DNA from: Iodobacter sp025352645
GTDB taxonomy: Bacteria > Pseudomonadota > Gammaproteobacteria > Burkholderiales > Chitinibacteraceae
DNA length: 64,000 nt
NCBI RefSeq assembly: GCF_033446605.1
Contig: NZ_JAWQUO010000013.1
Location: forward strand, 71,951-135,950
Direction of reading: 5' to 3'
Position 1 is the first letter of the stretch. Each line of letters begins with the position of its first letter. Positions 1 through 7,312 of this stretch are shown in pieces. A program made the translations under genes and the position numbers. A model generated the notes under the pieces. It saw nothing but the letters and a program-made list of their open reading frames with translations, did not search any database and had not been told where the DNA came from.

Positions 1-23
1 TCTACCAACTGAGCTATCAGGGA
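1..23 (-). tRNA. tRNA-Asn, 5' part only (cut by window edge)
   Basis: The 23 bases are identical to the 5' part of the complete tRNA-Asn at 68-143 (acceptor strand, D-arm start), read on the minus strand. The rest lies before the window. It is most likely a second tandem tRNA-Asn(GTT) copy, but its anticodon is not visible. Confidence 0.75.
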
Positions 24-67
24 ATAAACTTCTCTACCTCATCGGAGCTTACTATCGTAAAATAGTT

Positions 68-143
68 TGGCTCCCCGACCTGGACTCGAACCAGGGACCT
101 GCGGATTAACAGTCCGTCGCTCTACCAACTGAGCTATCAGGGA
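68..143 (-). tRNA. tRNA-Asn (GTT)
   Basis: On the minus strand a full cloverleaf can be drawn: acceptor TCCCTGA pairs with TCGGGGA, the D-loop has the usual AGTTGGTAGA, the anticodon loop is CTGTTAA with anticodon GTT, the T-arm has GGTTCGAGTCC, and CCA is encoded. It decodes AAC/AAU as Asn. A second copy starts 44 bp downstream and leaves the window. Confidence 0.96.
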
Positions 144-218
144 ATCGATGAAGGCCCGTATAGTAGAATCCGAAGTCCTTTCTGTCAACACAATGTGTAA
201 TATATTCGAGATGGTAAT

Positions 219-1445
219 ATGAAAAAAATAAGAATGATGTTGATTTGTTTGCTTTTTTTGTTTGTTTTAATTGTTTCTCTGCCTTTGCTTATTCCATTAA
301 ATAGCTATAAACCACAGCTAGAAAAACGCCTTTCTGCACTACTACAGGCGCAAGTTCAGCTAGAAAACATCGAATTTGCTTATCAACCACTGCCATTTTT
401 TAGCCTAAAGGGTATAAAAATGGATGGCGGGGCAGGCTCTATTGAGCAAATTCGTGTGCCTTTGAGTGTTTTTAATTTATTTCATTACGGAAAAAGTTTG
501 AAAAATGTTGAAGTTGATGGGGTGCGTTTGTCTCCATCCTTTGCTTTTTCCTTACCAAAACGATTTGCGACCTTAGAGCAAGGCCGCATTACGTTGGGCG
601 ATGTGTTGCTCACAAAATCAAGCGTGGTGTGGGATCAAAATGAATTAGGCCCGATTGATGGGCTGATGAAGTTTGCTGACAATGGGGCGTTTGCTGATTT
701 GCGATTAGCCGATAAGCAGGGGCATCTTGAAATGCATATCAAGCCAAGTGGGGAAAATATCCGGCTGACGGTGCAAGCCTCAGGTTGGGAAATCCCTTTG
801 GGCTATCCCGTGGTATTTGAAAAGCTTTATATGAGTGGCGAAGGATCATCTGCTGGTCTGTTGATTGATGATATCCGTGGTGAATCTTATGGCGGTGTTT
901 TAAGCGGTAAGGCCATGTTGACGTGGGCGGATGATTGGGTGCTGGCGGGGCAGGTCAGTGTAAAGGGAGTACATACTGAACCTTTTAGCAAAGTATTCAG
1001 TACAACGACTTTTGTTTCTGGGCGTATGGATGGAGAAGGGCTGTTTAATTATCGCGCTAAAGATTATTTAAAACTGTTTGCGCATCCTATGGTGGATTTT
1101 GATTTTTTATTGCGTGATGGTGCACTGCATAATCTAGATTTAATTACACAATTAAGGTCAGGCAGCCCAGCGTCTGGGCGTGGTGGGCAAACACGTTTTG
1201 ATACGCTTAAAGGTAAAATGATATTTAAAGATAGCAGCTTACAGCTAAAAAACTTAGCGCTAGACGCGGGTAAATTTAGTGCACAGGGCGCGGTGAACAT
1301 TGCTAAGGCAGGACGTTTAGATGGCGGTGTTTCGGCGCGTTTACAAAGTGGCGTTTTGGCGATTTCTAACCATATTCGCATCGGGGGTGATCTAAGCCGC
1401 CCAGCACTCAGCTCTGGAGATGCAGCAAGACCCACAACAGAGTAG
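219..1445 (+). CDS. AsmA-family envelope protein
   Basis: A 408-residue protein with one N-terminal membrane segment (about residues 5-28) followed by a long beta-rich soluble part, so it is probably anchored in the inner membrane and faces the periplasm. The start of the mature part (LNSYKPQLEKRLSALL) and the C-terminal layout, with a small-to-hydrophobic repeat ending in an IGGDLSRP motif, fit the AsmA/AsmA_2 family. That family is linked to outer-membrane assembly and lipid transport. The protein is shorter than E. coli AsmA (617 residues), so it is probably one of the smaller paralogues. It stands alone between the tRNA-Asn genes and ygfZ. Substrate unknown. Confidence 0.75.
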   Translation: MKKIRMMLICLLFLFVLIVSLPLLIPLNSYKPQLEKRLSALLQAQVQLENIEFAYQPLPFFSLKGIKMDGGAGSIEQIRVPLSVFNLFHYGKSLKNVEVDGVRLSPSFAFSLPKRFATLEQGRITLGDVLLTKSSVVWDQNELGPIDGLMKFADNGAFADLRLADKQGHLEMHIKPSGENIRLTVQASGWEIPLGYPVVFEKLYMSGEGSSAGLLIDDIRGESYGGVLSGKAMLTWADDWVLAGQVSVKGVHTEPFSKVFSTTTFVSGRMDGEGLFNYRAKDYLKLFAHPMVDFDFLLRDGALHNLDLITQLRSGSPASGRGGQTRFDTLKGKMIFKDSSLQLKNLALDAGKFSAQGAVNIAKAGRLDGGVSARLQSGVLAISNHIRIGGDLSRPALSSGDAARPTTE

Positions 1446-1586
1446 GCATGCGCATCAACTTAAATCGTTGCCATAACAAAGCTTTGCAACAAGATGCACC
1501 CGCTCTAGGTGATTGACTTCTTATGCGGTTGGCTTAACTCCGCCCTTGCCCCGCCTGATGCATGCCGTGCCGCCACCAATGTTCTA

Positions 1587-1592
1587 TATAAT
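1587..1592 (+). promoter_or_regulatory. Possible -10 element for ygfZ
   Basis: A perfect TATAAT lies 31 bp upstream of the chosen ygfZ start. No good -35 hexamer stands at 16-18 bp, so this is a weak call based on the -10 box alone. Confidence 0.3.
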
Positions 1593-1623
1593 GGCGGTTT
1601 TTCTAGCATACGCGGGGCATATC

Positions 1624-2607
1624 ATGGCTTGGACTGATCTTTTGGCGCATACACCACTCGATGCAGCTAGCGCCGATTTAGAGCAAGGCGCTGTGATGAG
1701 CCCGCTGGATGCCTTTGGTGTGATTGCATTTAGCGGCGAAGAAACACAGCCCTTTTTGCAAGGTCAGCTTTCTAGCGATGTGCGTGCCTTAGGGGATAAC
1801 GCGGCTCAGTACTCTAGTTATTCCACGCCTAAGGGCCGGATGCTGGCGAGCTTCTTAGTGTTTCGTCGTGGGGATGATTACTGCCTGCAAGTGGCCGCAG
1901 AGTTGCAAGCCGCCATCCAAAAGCGTTTAGCCATGTTTGTGATGCGCTCAAAAACCAAGGCCAGAGATGCCAGTGCCGAGCTGCTCTTGCTTGGCGTAGC
2001 AGGCCCTTTGGCTGCGGCAAAGTTAGCCAGCGTTGTAGGGGCTTTGCCTGAAGGTGATTTTAGCAGCGTACACAGCGAGCAATGCACGGTGATTGCTTTG
2101 CCAGGGCAGCGCTATCAATTGGCTATTGCCAGCGATGCTGCCCTGGGGCTTTGGCAGCAGTTGCTGGCGGCGGGGATTTTGCCAGCGGATGAATCACTAT
2201 GGCGTTTAAGCGATATTCGCGCAGGCGCGCCTTGGATTACCACGGCAACGCAGGAAGCTTTTGTGGCGCAGATGGCCAATATGGAGCTCATCGGTGGTGT
2301 GAGTTTTACCAAAGGCTGCTATCCAGGCCAAGAAATTGTGGCGCGTACCCAATATTTGGGCAAATTAAAGCGCCGTATGTATCGTGCTAGCCTTGCAACA
2401 GAGCATGCTGAAGCTGGGCAAGAGGTATTTAGTAGTGAAATGAACGGCCAAGCAAGTGGTAAGCTGATGTTGGCGGCTAAGGTGGGTCAAGGCCGTTGGG
2501 AAGTGCTGGTGGTGGCACAAATTGCTAGCTTAGAGCATGGTTTACACCTAGCGGCAGTGGATGGCCCCGTGCTTGAAATCCTTGATCTACCCTATGCACT
2601 AGCGTGA
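1624..2607 (+). CDS. ygfZ: Folate-binding YgfZ-type iron-sulfur protein
   Basis: A 327-residue protein of the YgfZ/GcvT-like family, which binds tetrahydrofolate and helps make or repair Fe-S enzymes such as MiaB. The signature TKGCYPGQEIVART is present, including the conserved Cys. An open frame continues upstream to 1513, but the residues before MAWTDLL are low in similarity to the family and cross the likely promoter. The ATG at 1624 follows a GGGG element at about 8 bp and matches the usual N-terminus, so it was chosen. It stands alone, with its own -10-like element. Confidence 0.88.
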   Translation: MAWTDLLAHTPLDAASADLEQGAVMSPLDAFGVIAFSGEETQPFLQGQLSSDVRALGDNAAQYSSYSTPKGRMLASFLVFRRGDDYCLQVAAELQAAIQKRLAMFVMRSKTKARDASAELLLLGVAGPLAAAKLASVVGALPEGDFSSVHSEQCTVIALPGQRYQLAIASDAALGLWQQLLAAGILPADESLWRLSDIRAGAPWITTATQEAFVAQMANMELIGGVSFTKGCYPGQEIVARTQYLGKLKRRMYRASLATEHAEAGQEVFSSEMNGQASGKLMLAAKVGQGRWEVLVVAQIASLEHGLHLAAVDGPVLEILDLPYALA

Positions 2608-2684
2608 AATAGCACATTTGCATGCTGGATTGCAGTGCTTATCTTACTTTTATCGCCAGTGATGCAAGTAATTGATTTGCTTCA

Positions 2685-2716
2685 TTGGCGTACATTGACG
2701 CGGTTTCGTCTATAAT
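2685..2716 (+). promoter_or_regulatory. Candidate fabI promoter
   Basis: TATAAT at 2711-2716 is preceded by TTGGCG at 2685-2690 with a long 20-bp spacer; TTGACG at 2695-2700 is too close. The -10 box lies about 40 bp ahead of the fabI ATG. The -10 is convincing, the -35 is uncertain. Confidence 0.4.
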
Positions 2717-2757
2717 CCGCCCTCTGTGTCTTAATTACATATATTAAAGGTGTTTGT

Positions 2758-3543
2758 ATGGGCTTTCTCGCCGGCAAAAAAATCTTGATTACCGGTCTAT
2801 TGTCAGACCGCTCTATTGCCTACGGCATTGCTCAGGCAGCTAAACGTGAAGGCGCTACGCTGGCCTTCACTTATGTAAGTGAAAACTTGCGTCAGCGTGT
2901 AGTTGATCTGGCAAAAGACTTTGATACTGATTTGGTACTACCCTGTGATGTAGCAAGTGATGAGCAAATTGCTGATCTATTTGTAGAGCTTGCTAAGCAT
3001 TGGGATGCGATCGATGGCTTGGTTCACTCGATTGGCTTTGCCCCACGTGAAGCGCTGAAAGGTGATTATCTGGATGCGGTAACGCGTGAATCCTTCCATA
3101 TTGCGCATGACATCAGCTCTTACAGCTTTGCTGCTTTAGCTAAGGCCGCGCGCCCAATGCTGAGCGATGGTGCTTCGCTAGTAACCATGACTTATCTGGG
3201 TTCTGAGCGCGCTATCCCAAGCTACAATGTAATGGGCTTGGCAAAAGCATCGCTAGAAGCCAATGTACGTTATATGGCTGCAGCATTAGGCCCTGATCGC
3301 GCAATTCGTGTGAATGCCGTTTCTGCTGGGCCGATCAAAACACTGGCCGCTGCTGGTATTGCTAATTTCAATACACTGCTTAAAAAAGCAGCTGAAGGCA
3401 CGCCAATGAAGCGCAATGTGACTCAAGAAGAAGTCGGCAATGTAACCGCTTTCTTGTTGTCTTCGCTGTCGTCAGGTATGACCGGTGAAGTCGTCATGGT
3501 AGATTGTGGCTTTAGCCATGGTGCGGGCTCAAGCGGTGAATAA
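2758..3543 (+). CDS. fabI: Enoyl-[acyl-carrier-protein] reductase (NADH)
   Basis: A 261-residue short-chain dehydrogenase that reduces trans-2-enoyl-ACP in the last step of each fatty acid elongation cycle. The N-terminal nucleotide-binding stretch (LITGLLSDRSIAYGIA) and the FabI-type catalytic pattern Y-x6-K are clear, with Tyr156, Met159 and Lys163 at the same numbers as in E. coli FabI. Gly93, the residue changed in triclosan-resistant mutants, is wild type. AAAGG stands 7-11 bp before the ATG. A strong hairpin with nine T closes the unit at 3562-3589, so fabI is probably transcribed alone. Confidence 0.97.
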   Translation: MGFLAGKKILITGLLSDRSIAYGIAQAAKREGATLAFTYVSENLRQRVVDLAKDFDTDLVLPCDVASDEQIADLFVELAKHWDAIDGLVHSIGFAPREALKGDYLDAVTRESFHIAHDISSYSFAALAKAARPMLSDGASLVTMTYLGSERAIPSYNVMGLAKASLEANVRYMAAALGPDRAIRVNAVSAGPIKTLAAAGIANFNTLLKKAAEGTPMKRNVTQEEVGNVTAFLLSSLSSGMTGEVVMVDCGFSHGAGSSGE

Positions 3544-3561
3544 GTAGTGCTAATCATCGAA

Positions 3562-3589
3562 AAACGCCCATGAGTGGGCGTTTTTTTTT
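3562..3589 (+). terminator. Intrinsic terminator after fabI
   Basis: Stem AAACGCCCA / TGGGCGTTT with a TGAG loop, followed by a run of nine T. Confidence 0.93.
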
Positions 3590-3604
3590 GTAAAAGGAAT
3601 ACCT

Positions 3605-4369
3605 ATGTGCCAATTACTCGGTATGAATTGCAATGTGCCTACCGATATTGTGTTTTCTTTTGAAGGGTTTCGCCAGCGTGGTGGTTTAACCGATCAACAT
3701 TCGGATGGCTGGGGAATCGCTTTTTTTGAAGGCGATGGCTGCCGCATGTTTTTGGATTATCTGCCATCGGTAAGCTCGCCGATTGCTGAGTTTGTGCGCG
3801 CTTATCCCATTAAATCGACCAATGTGATTGCGCATATTCGTAAGGCCACGCAGGGGCAAGTTAGCCTTGCCAATACGCATCCTTTTCGGCGTGAGCTATG
3901 GGGGCGTTATTGGATATTTGCGCATAATGGCAATTTGCCTGAGCGGCCAAGTTTAACCAGTAGTCGTTTTTTGCCGGTGGGTAGCACGGATAGCGAGCAT
4001 GCATTTTGCTGGATTTTATCTGAGCTAGCCCAACGCTTTGTGAGCTGCCCACCCTTGGCGGTATTAAAACAAGCATTGGCGGAGCTGGCGCAGGTATTGA
4101 TGGCGATCGGCACTTTTAATTTCTTACTTTCTGATGGCAGCGCCCTCTTTGCCCACTGCAGCACCGACTTGCACTACATCGTGAGGCAAGCGCCGTTTAC
4201 TCTGGCGCATTTAAATGATACCGATGTCAGTATCGATTTTTCTGAAGTGACTAGCAAAAATGATAGGGTTGCGGTGATTGCCACCCAGCCACTGACCGAT
4301 AATGAAAAATGGATCAAAATGGCAGTAGGTGAATTGCTGTGCTTTGTGGATGGAATGCCAACGGCTTAA
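3605..4369 (+). CDS. Class II glutamine amidotransferase (YafJ-like)
   Basis: A 254-residue Ntn-hydrolase protein starting MCQLLGMNCN, so Cys2 becomes the N-terminal nucleophile once Met is removed. The class II glutaminase landmarks are present: the DGWGIAFF segment, RKATQG and the AHNG pattern. It is close in size and layout to E. coli YafJ, a stand-alone glutamine amidotransferase domain whose acceptor substrate is not established. It is bounded by the fabI terminator and the convergent lysA. The family is certain, the physiological role is not. Confidence 0.88.
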   Translation: MCQLLGMNCNVPTDIVFSFEGFRQRGGLTDQHSDGWGIAFFEGDGCRMFLDYLPSVSSPIAEFVRAYPIKSTNVIAHIRKATQGQVSLANTHPFRRELWGRYWIFAHNGNLPERPSLTSSRFLPVGSTDSEHAFCWILSELAQRFVSCPPLAVLKQALAELAQVLMAIGTFNFLLSDGSALFAHCSTDLHYIVRQAPFTLAHLNDTDVSIDFSEVTSKNDRVAVIATQPLTDNEKWIKMAVGELLCFVDGMPTA

Positions 4370-4415
4370 ACCAAGCTAAGGATAAAACGTCCACCCTTAG
4401 CCTGGAGTCGTTTGC

Positions 4416-5648
4416 TTATAGTTCTAGTGCAATTAATTCTTGTACCGTCTGGCGGCGGCGGATTTGGGTGATGGTTTCGCCATCGACCAATACTTCCGGG
4501 ATTAAAGGGCGCGAGTTGTAGTTGGACGACATGCTGGCGCCGTAGGCTCCGGTATCGTGAAATACAAACAGATCGCCAATTTCGCAAGCAGGCAAATCTT
4601 GGCTAGTGACTTCTCCACCCTCAATCTGGGTAAATACATCACCGGATTCGCATAGCGGCCCAGCCACCACGGTGGCTCGGGTGGCGCTGCTGCGGGGCGT
4701 GCCATTGGGTGCATAGCAGCTGATACGGTGATAGCTGCCATACATGGCGGGGCGGGCCAGATCATTAAAACCCGCGTCAACTAGCGCAAAAAAGTTACTT
4801 CCCACTTGTTTTTGTGCACGCAGCTCAGAAATTAAGCAGCCCGATTGCGCCATTAAAAAGCGGCCAGGCTCGATTTCCATACTGATTTTATGGCCTAAAA
4901 AGGCTTCAATTTCCTGCCTTGCACTATTCCAAATTTGGAAATAATGATCGGTGTTGACCACATCCTCGCCAGCTTGATAAGGAATCGATAATCCGCCGCC
5001 AATAGAGATCGCCGATAAATCATGAGCGCAGCTTTTTACTTGGGCAATCATTGCATCACATACACTTTGCAGATGGTCGTAATCCACGCCCGAACCAATA
5101 TGCATATGCAGGCCAATGAGCTTTAGGCCGTACTGATCGATGATGGATAGGCTATGGGCAAGATGCTCAAACCAGATGCCATGTTTACTTTGCTCGCCAC
5201 CGGTATTGGTTTTACGGCTGTGGCCGTGACCAAAGCCTGGGTTGATACGCAGCCAAACAGGGTGGCCCGCATGTGCTTGGCCCAGTTGCTCTAGCATCTG
5301 CGGCGAGCCGCAGTTCACTGGGATATTCAGCTCAACTACCCGTTGCAGCGCGGTTTTATCGAGCAAATCTGCGGTAAAAACAATCGGCGCGTGTTGGGCG
5401 GCATCATCTGGTTTGTAGCCTGCCACTAGCGCACGCTCGACTTCCCCTACAGAAACCGAATCCACCAGTACGCCTTCCTCGCGCATCAAGCGCAATAAAT
5501 GCACATTGCTAGAGGCTTTTTGCGCAAAGCGAATCACATCAAATTGGCGTAGACGGGCGATTTGCGCGCGGATCACCTTGGCGTCATAGGCCCAGCATGG
5601 GGTAGAAAATTGATCGGCAATCTGGGCAATCTGGCTGTGAGTAATCAT
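4416..5648 (-). CDS. lysA: Diaminopimelate decarboxylase
   Basis: A 410-residue PLP enzyme of the alanine racemase/ODC fold that decarboxylates meso-diaminopimelate to lysine, the last step of lysine synthesis. PLP Lys44 lies in RFAQKASSN, followed by HMHIGSG, the phosphate-binding GGGLSIPY, EPGRF and CESGD. The sequence follows the E. coli LysA type closely from the YDAKVIR segment to the C-terminal IRRRQTVQELIAL. In related genomes lysA usually follows lptM directly. Here the two are separated by about 750 bp holding a divergent Lrp-type regulator and repeats. Confidence 0.96.
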   Translation of the reverse strand: MITHSQIAQIADQFSTPCWAYDAKVIRAQIARLRQFDVIRFAQKASSNVHLLRLMREEGVLVDSVSVGEVERALVAGYKPDDAAQHAPIVFTADLLDKTALQRVVELNIPVNCGSPQMLEQLGQAHAGHPVWLRINPGFGHGHSRKTNTGGEQSKHGIWFEHLAHSLSIIDQYGLKLIGLHMHIGSGVDYDHLQSVCDAMIAQVKSCAHDLSAISIGGGLSIPYQAGEDVVNTDHYFQIWNSARQEIEAFLGHKISMEIEPGRFLMAQSGCLISELRAQKQVGSNFFALVDAGFNDLARPAMYGSYHRISCYAPNGTPRSSATRATVVAGPLCESGDVFTQIEGGEVTSQDLPACEIGDLFVFHDTGAYGASMSSNYNSRPLIPEVLVDGETITQIRRRQTVQELIALEL

Positions 5649-5698
5649 GGTGTGGCTCTGGCGGCTATGTGGGTGAGATACTTATAATTTAGCAAGTG

Positions 5699-5759
5699 AT
5701 TGCCTTGGTATGAAGGGCTAATCATCGGTATATTACCGAGTAGTCCTTGGATTGCCTTG
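5699..5759. promoter_or_regulatory. lysA/lrp-like intergenic operator region
   Basis: Between the divergent lysA and regulator genes lies a perfect 15-bp dyad, TCGGTATATTACCGA (5725-5739), with an AT core and 6-bp arms. It has the length and form of an Lrp/AsnC-type box. It is flanked by a 9-bp direct repeat ATTGCCTTG at 5699-5707 and 5751-5759. That the neighbouring regulator binds here is inference from position. Confidence 0.5.
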
Positions 5760-5778
5760 AAATAAGCGATAAAAACCT

Positions 5779-6219
5779 ATGAATCCTAAAATTGACTCTT
5801 TTGACCAGAAAATCCTGCAACTTTTGCAGCAAGACGCCAGAATATCGCACGCAGAAATTGGCCGGCAGGTGCATCTAAGCCAGCCTGCGGTGTCGGAGCG
5901 GATTAAAAGATTGGAGAGTAATAATGTGATTCGTGGCTATCGTGCCGATATCAACCCACGGGCGCTGGGCTATCAGATTACGGCGATGATCAGGCTTTCT
6001 ACCCAGCAGGGCAGGCCTTATGAGCAGTTTGCGGCAGATTGCCCAGAAATTATTGATTGCTATACCGTCACCGGTGAAGACGGCGCGGTGATGCGGGTGT
6101 TGGCAACGGATGTAGAACACTTGCAGCGCATTATCAATGCGCTGAACGCTTTTGGCTCCACCTCCACCGCCATTGTATTAACCACCCATGTGCTGGGAAA
6201 AACCATCTCTATTCTGTAG
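5779..6219 (+). CDS. Lrp/AsnC-family transcriptional regulator
   Basis: A 146-residue protein with an N-terminal winged helix-turn-helix (about residues 5-60, with RISHAEIGRQVHLSQPAVSERI) and a C-terminal RAM/ligand-binding domain carrying VTGEDGAVMRV. This is the standard two-domain layout. It is divergent from lysA and shares a 130-bp intergenic region containing a 15-bp dyad, so control of lysA or of itself is plausible but unproven. The stop codon TAG is the first part of a 13-G tract belonging to a repeat element, so the C-terminus may have been altered by that insertion. Confidence 0.9.
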   Translation: MNPKIDSFDQKILQLLQQDARISHAEIGRQVHLSQPAVSERIKRLESNNVIRGYRADINPRALGYQITAMIRLSTQQGRPYEQFAADCPEIIDCYTVTGEDGAVMRVLATDVEHLQRIINALNAFGSTSTAIVLTTHVLGKTISIL

Positions 6220-6291
6220 GGGGGGGGGGGGCACCTGTGCCCACGCAATTACCATTCGAGCACGTGGGCACAAAAGCGTGCCCACCCTACA
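6215..6291. repeat. Short palindromic repeat (MITE-like) ending the regulator gene
   Basis: The element runs from TGTAGGG to CCCTACA. Inside are paired copies of GTGCCCAC and GTGGGCAC (6237-6245 with 6263-6271; 6264-6271 with 6278-6285), so it folds on itself. The left arm carries 13 consecutive G (6219-6231) where the right arm has CCCACCC. No obvious target duplication or transposase is visible. It resembles the short non-autonomous repeats scattered in many proteobacterial genomes; the genome copy number cannot be judged here. Confidence 0.6.
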
Positions 6292-6300
6292 TAAGTAGAT

Positions 6301-6390
6301 GGGCAAAAGTTTTCTTGCATCGTTGTCTTGCCTTGTCGTACTAACTGTACTGCCTGCGGCTTCGACGCCTTGCCATAAAACTTTTGCACA
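6301..6390. repeat. Second palindromic repeat
   Basis: About 90 bp bounded by GCAAAAGTTTT (6303-6313) and its exact inverse AAAACTTTTGC (6377-6387). Imperfect inner pairing CTTGCC/GGCAAGGC and a central GTAC-TAACT-GTAC add to the fold. It has no coding potential and lies directly beside the first repeat. It is probably a dispersed intergenic repeat, possibly serving as a 3' structure for the lptM transcript. Confidence 0.5.
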
Positions 6391-6404
6391 AGTACTTATT
6401 GGAG

Positions 6405-6530
6405 CTATTTGGCTGCAGCTGGTGCACTGGCCGTGGCGCTGGCAGGTTTTTCAGGCAGGTATAGCCCACCTTTAAATCCGCAAGCTGTAAGAGTGGCAAT
6501 GGTCAATAGTAATAACAGCGCACGTATCAT
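6405..6530 (-). CDS. lptM: LptM-like small lipoprotein
   Basis: A 41-codon gene on the minus strand. Translation gives a short hydrophobic signal, the lipobox LTAC with Cys17, then GFKGGLYLPEKP and an Ala/Ser/Pro-rich tail ending in Lys. The motif following the Cys is that of LptM (YifL), the lipoprotein that helps the LPS translocon LptD mature in the outer membrane. The position also fits: lptM is commonly found between cyaY (divergent, here at 6593) and lysA (same strand, downstream). It is easily overlooked because of its length. Confidence 0.85.
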   Translation of the reverse strand: MIRALLLLLTIATLTACGFKGGLYLPEKPASATASAPAAAK

Positions 6531-6592
6531 TTTGGCTACTGGTCAGTATTTAGTGGCAGAATCACAATTCTAACATGCAGGGAATAGATTGA

Positions 6593-6904
6593 ATGACCGA
6601 GTCCGAGTTTCTTGACCTCAGCGATAGCGTATTCGCAAAAATTGAAGCCGCGCTGGATAACAGCGAGCTGGATGTCGATACCTTGCTGTCTGGCAATGTA
6701 TTAGAAATTGAGTTTGCAGACCGCAGCAAAATCATTGTCAATCGCCATAGCGCAAATCAAGAATTGTGGATTGCGGCGCGCTCCGGCGGCTATCACTATC
6801 GCTTGGCGGATGGCGTTTGGCAAAGCACCCGTGAGGCTGGCGAGTTCTTTGCTGATCTAAGCAAGGCAATCAGCGCCCATGCTCAGGAAGATTTCCGTTT
6901 TTGA
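6593..6904 (+). CDS. cyaY: Iron donor protein CyaY (bacterial frataxin)
   Basis: A 103-residue frataxin homologue, binding iron and modulating Fe-S cluster assembly with IscS. The acidic first helix (TESEFLDLSDSVFAKIEAAL with ELDVD), the beta strands with NRHSANQELWIA and the YHYRLADGVW segment are typical. Length agrees with E. coli CyaY (106). It is divergent from lptM, 62 bp apart, and its TGA overlaps the ATG of the next gene, so the two are probably translated together. Confidence 0.93.
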   Translation: MTESEFLDLSDSVFAKIEAALDNSELDVDTLLSGNVLEIEFADRSKIIVNRHSANQELWIAARSGGYHYRLADGVWQSTREAGEFFADLSKAISAHAQEDFRF

Positions 6905-7311
6905 TGATTGAGCCAGCGTGGCTGTCGGGCTTATTTGCTTCAGCTTTTTTATCTGCCACCTTGCTGCCGGGCAATTCTGAAGCGGCCTTGCTGGCCTACC
7001 TGCATTTTAATGCCCAAGCTGTACTGCCCGCACTCTTGGTGGTGACGGCAGGCAACACCCTTGGTGGTCTGCTTACGGTGTGGATGGGGCGTCGATTACC
7101 GAAGGCTCCTCAGGGCCGAGCTGTGGCTTGGGCTCAGCGGATTGGCCCAGTGAGTTTATTGCTGACATGGTTGCCTATCGTTGGGGATGTGCTCTGCGCT
7201 GTGGCAGGTTGGCTGCGCTGGCCTTGGCGGCAGGTGGCGCTGTGGATGTTGCTGGGTAAAGCGGCTCGCTATCTATTGCTCGTCTTTGCCGTGAATTTAG
7301 TAGGAGCTTGA
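6904..7311 (+). CDS. YqaA-family membrane protein
   Basis: About 135 residues with several hydrophobic helices, of the YqaA/DedA-like (SNARE-associated) group of small inner-membrane proteins. LLPGNSEAALLA near the N-terminus, GNTLGG and a C-terminal WMLLGKAARY are as in YqaA proteins. The ATG at 6904 overlaps the cyaY stop (TGATG); a TTG at 6901 is the alternative. Transport or scaffold role unknown. Confidence 0.8.
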   Translation: MIEPAWLSGLFASAFLSATLLPGNSEAALLAYLHFNAQAVLPALLVVTAGNTLGGLLTVWMGRRLPKAPQGRAVAWAQRIGPVSLLLTWLPIVGDVLCAVAGWLRWPWRQVALWMLLGKAARYLLLVFAVNLVGA

Positions 7312-7312
7312 T

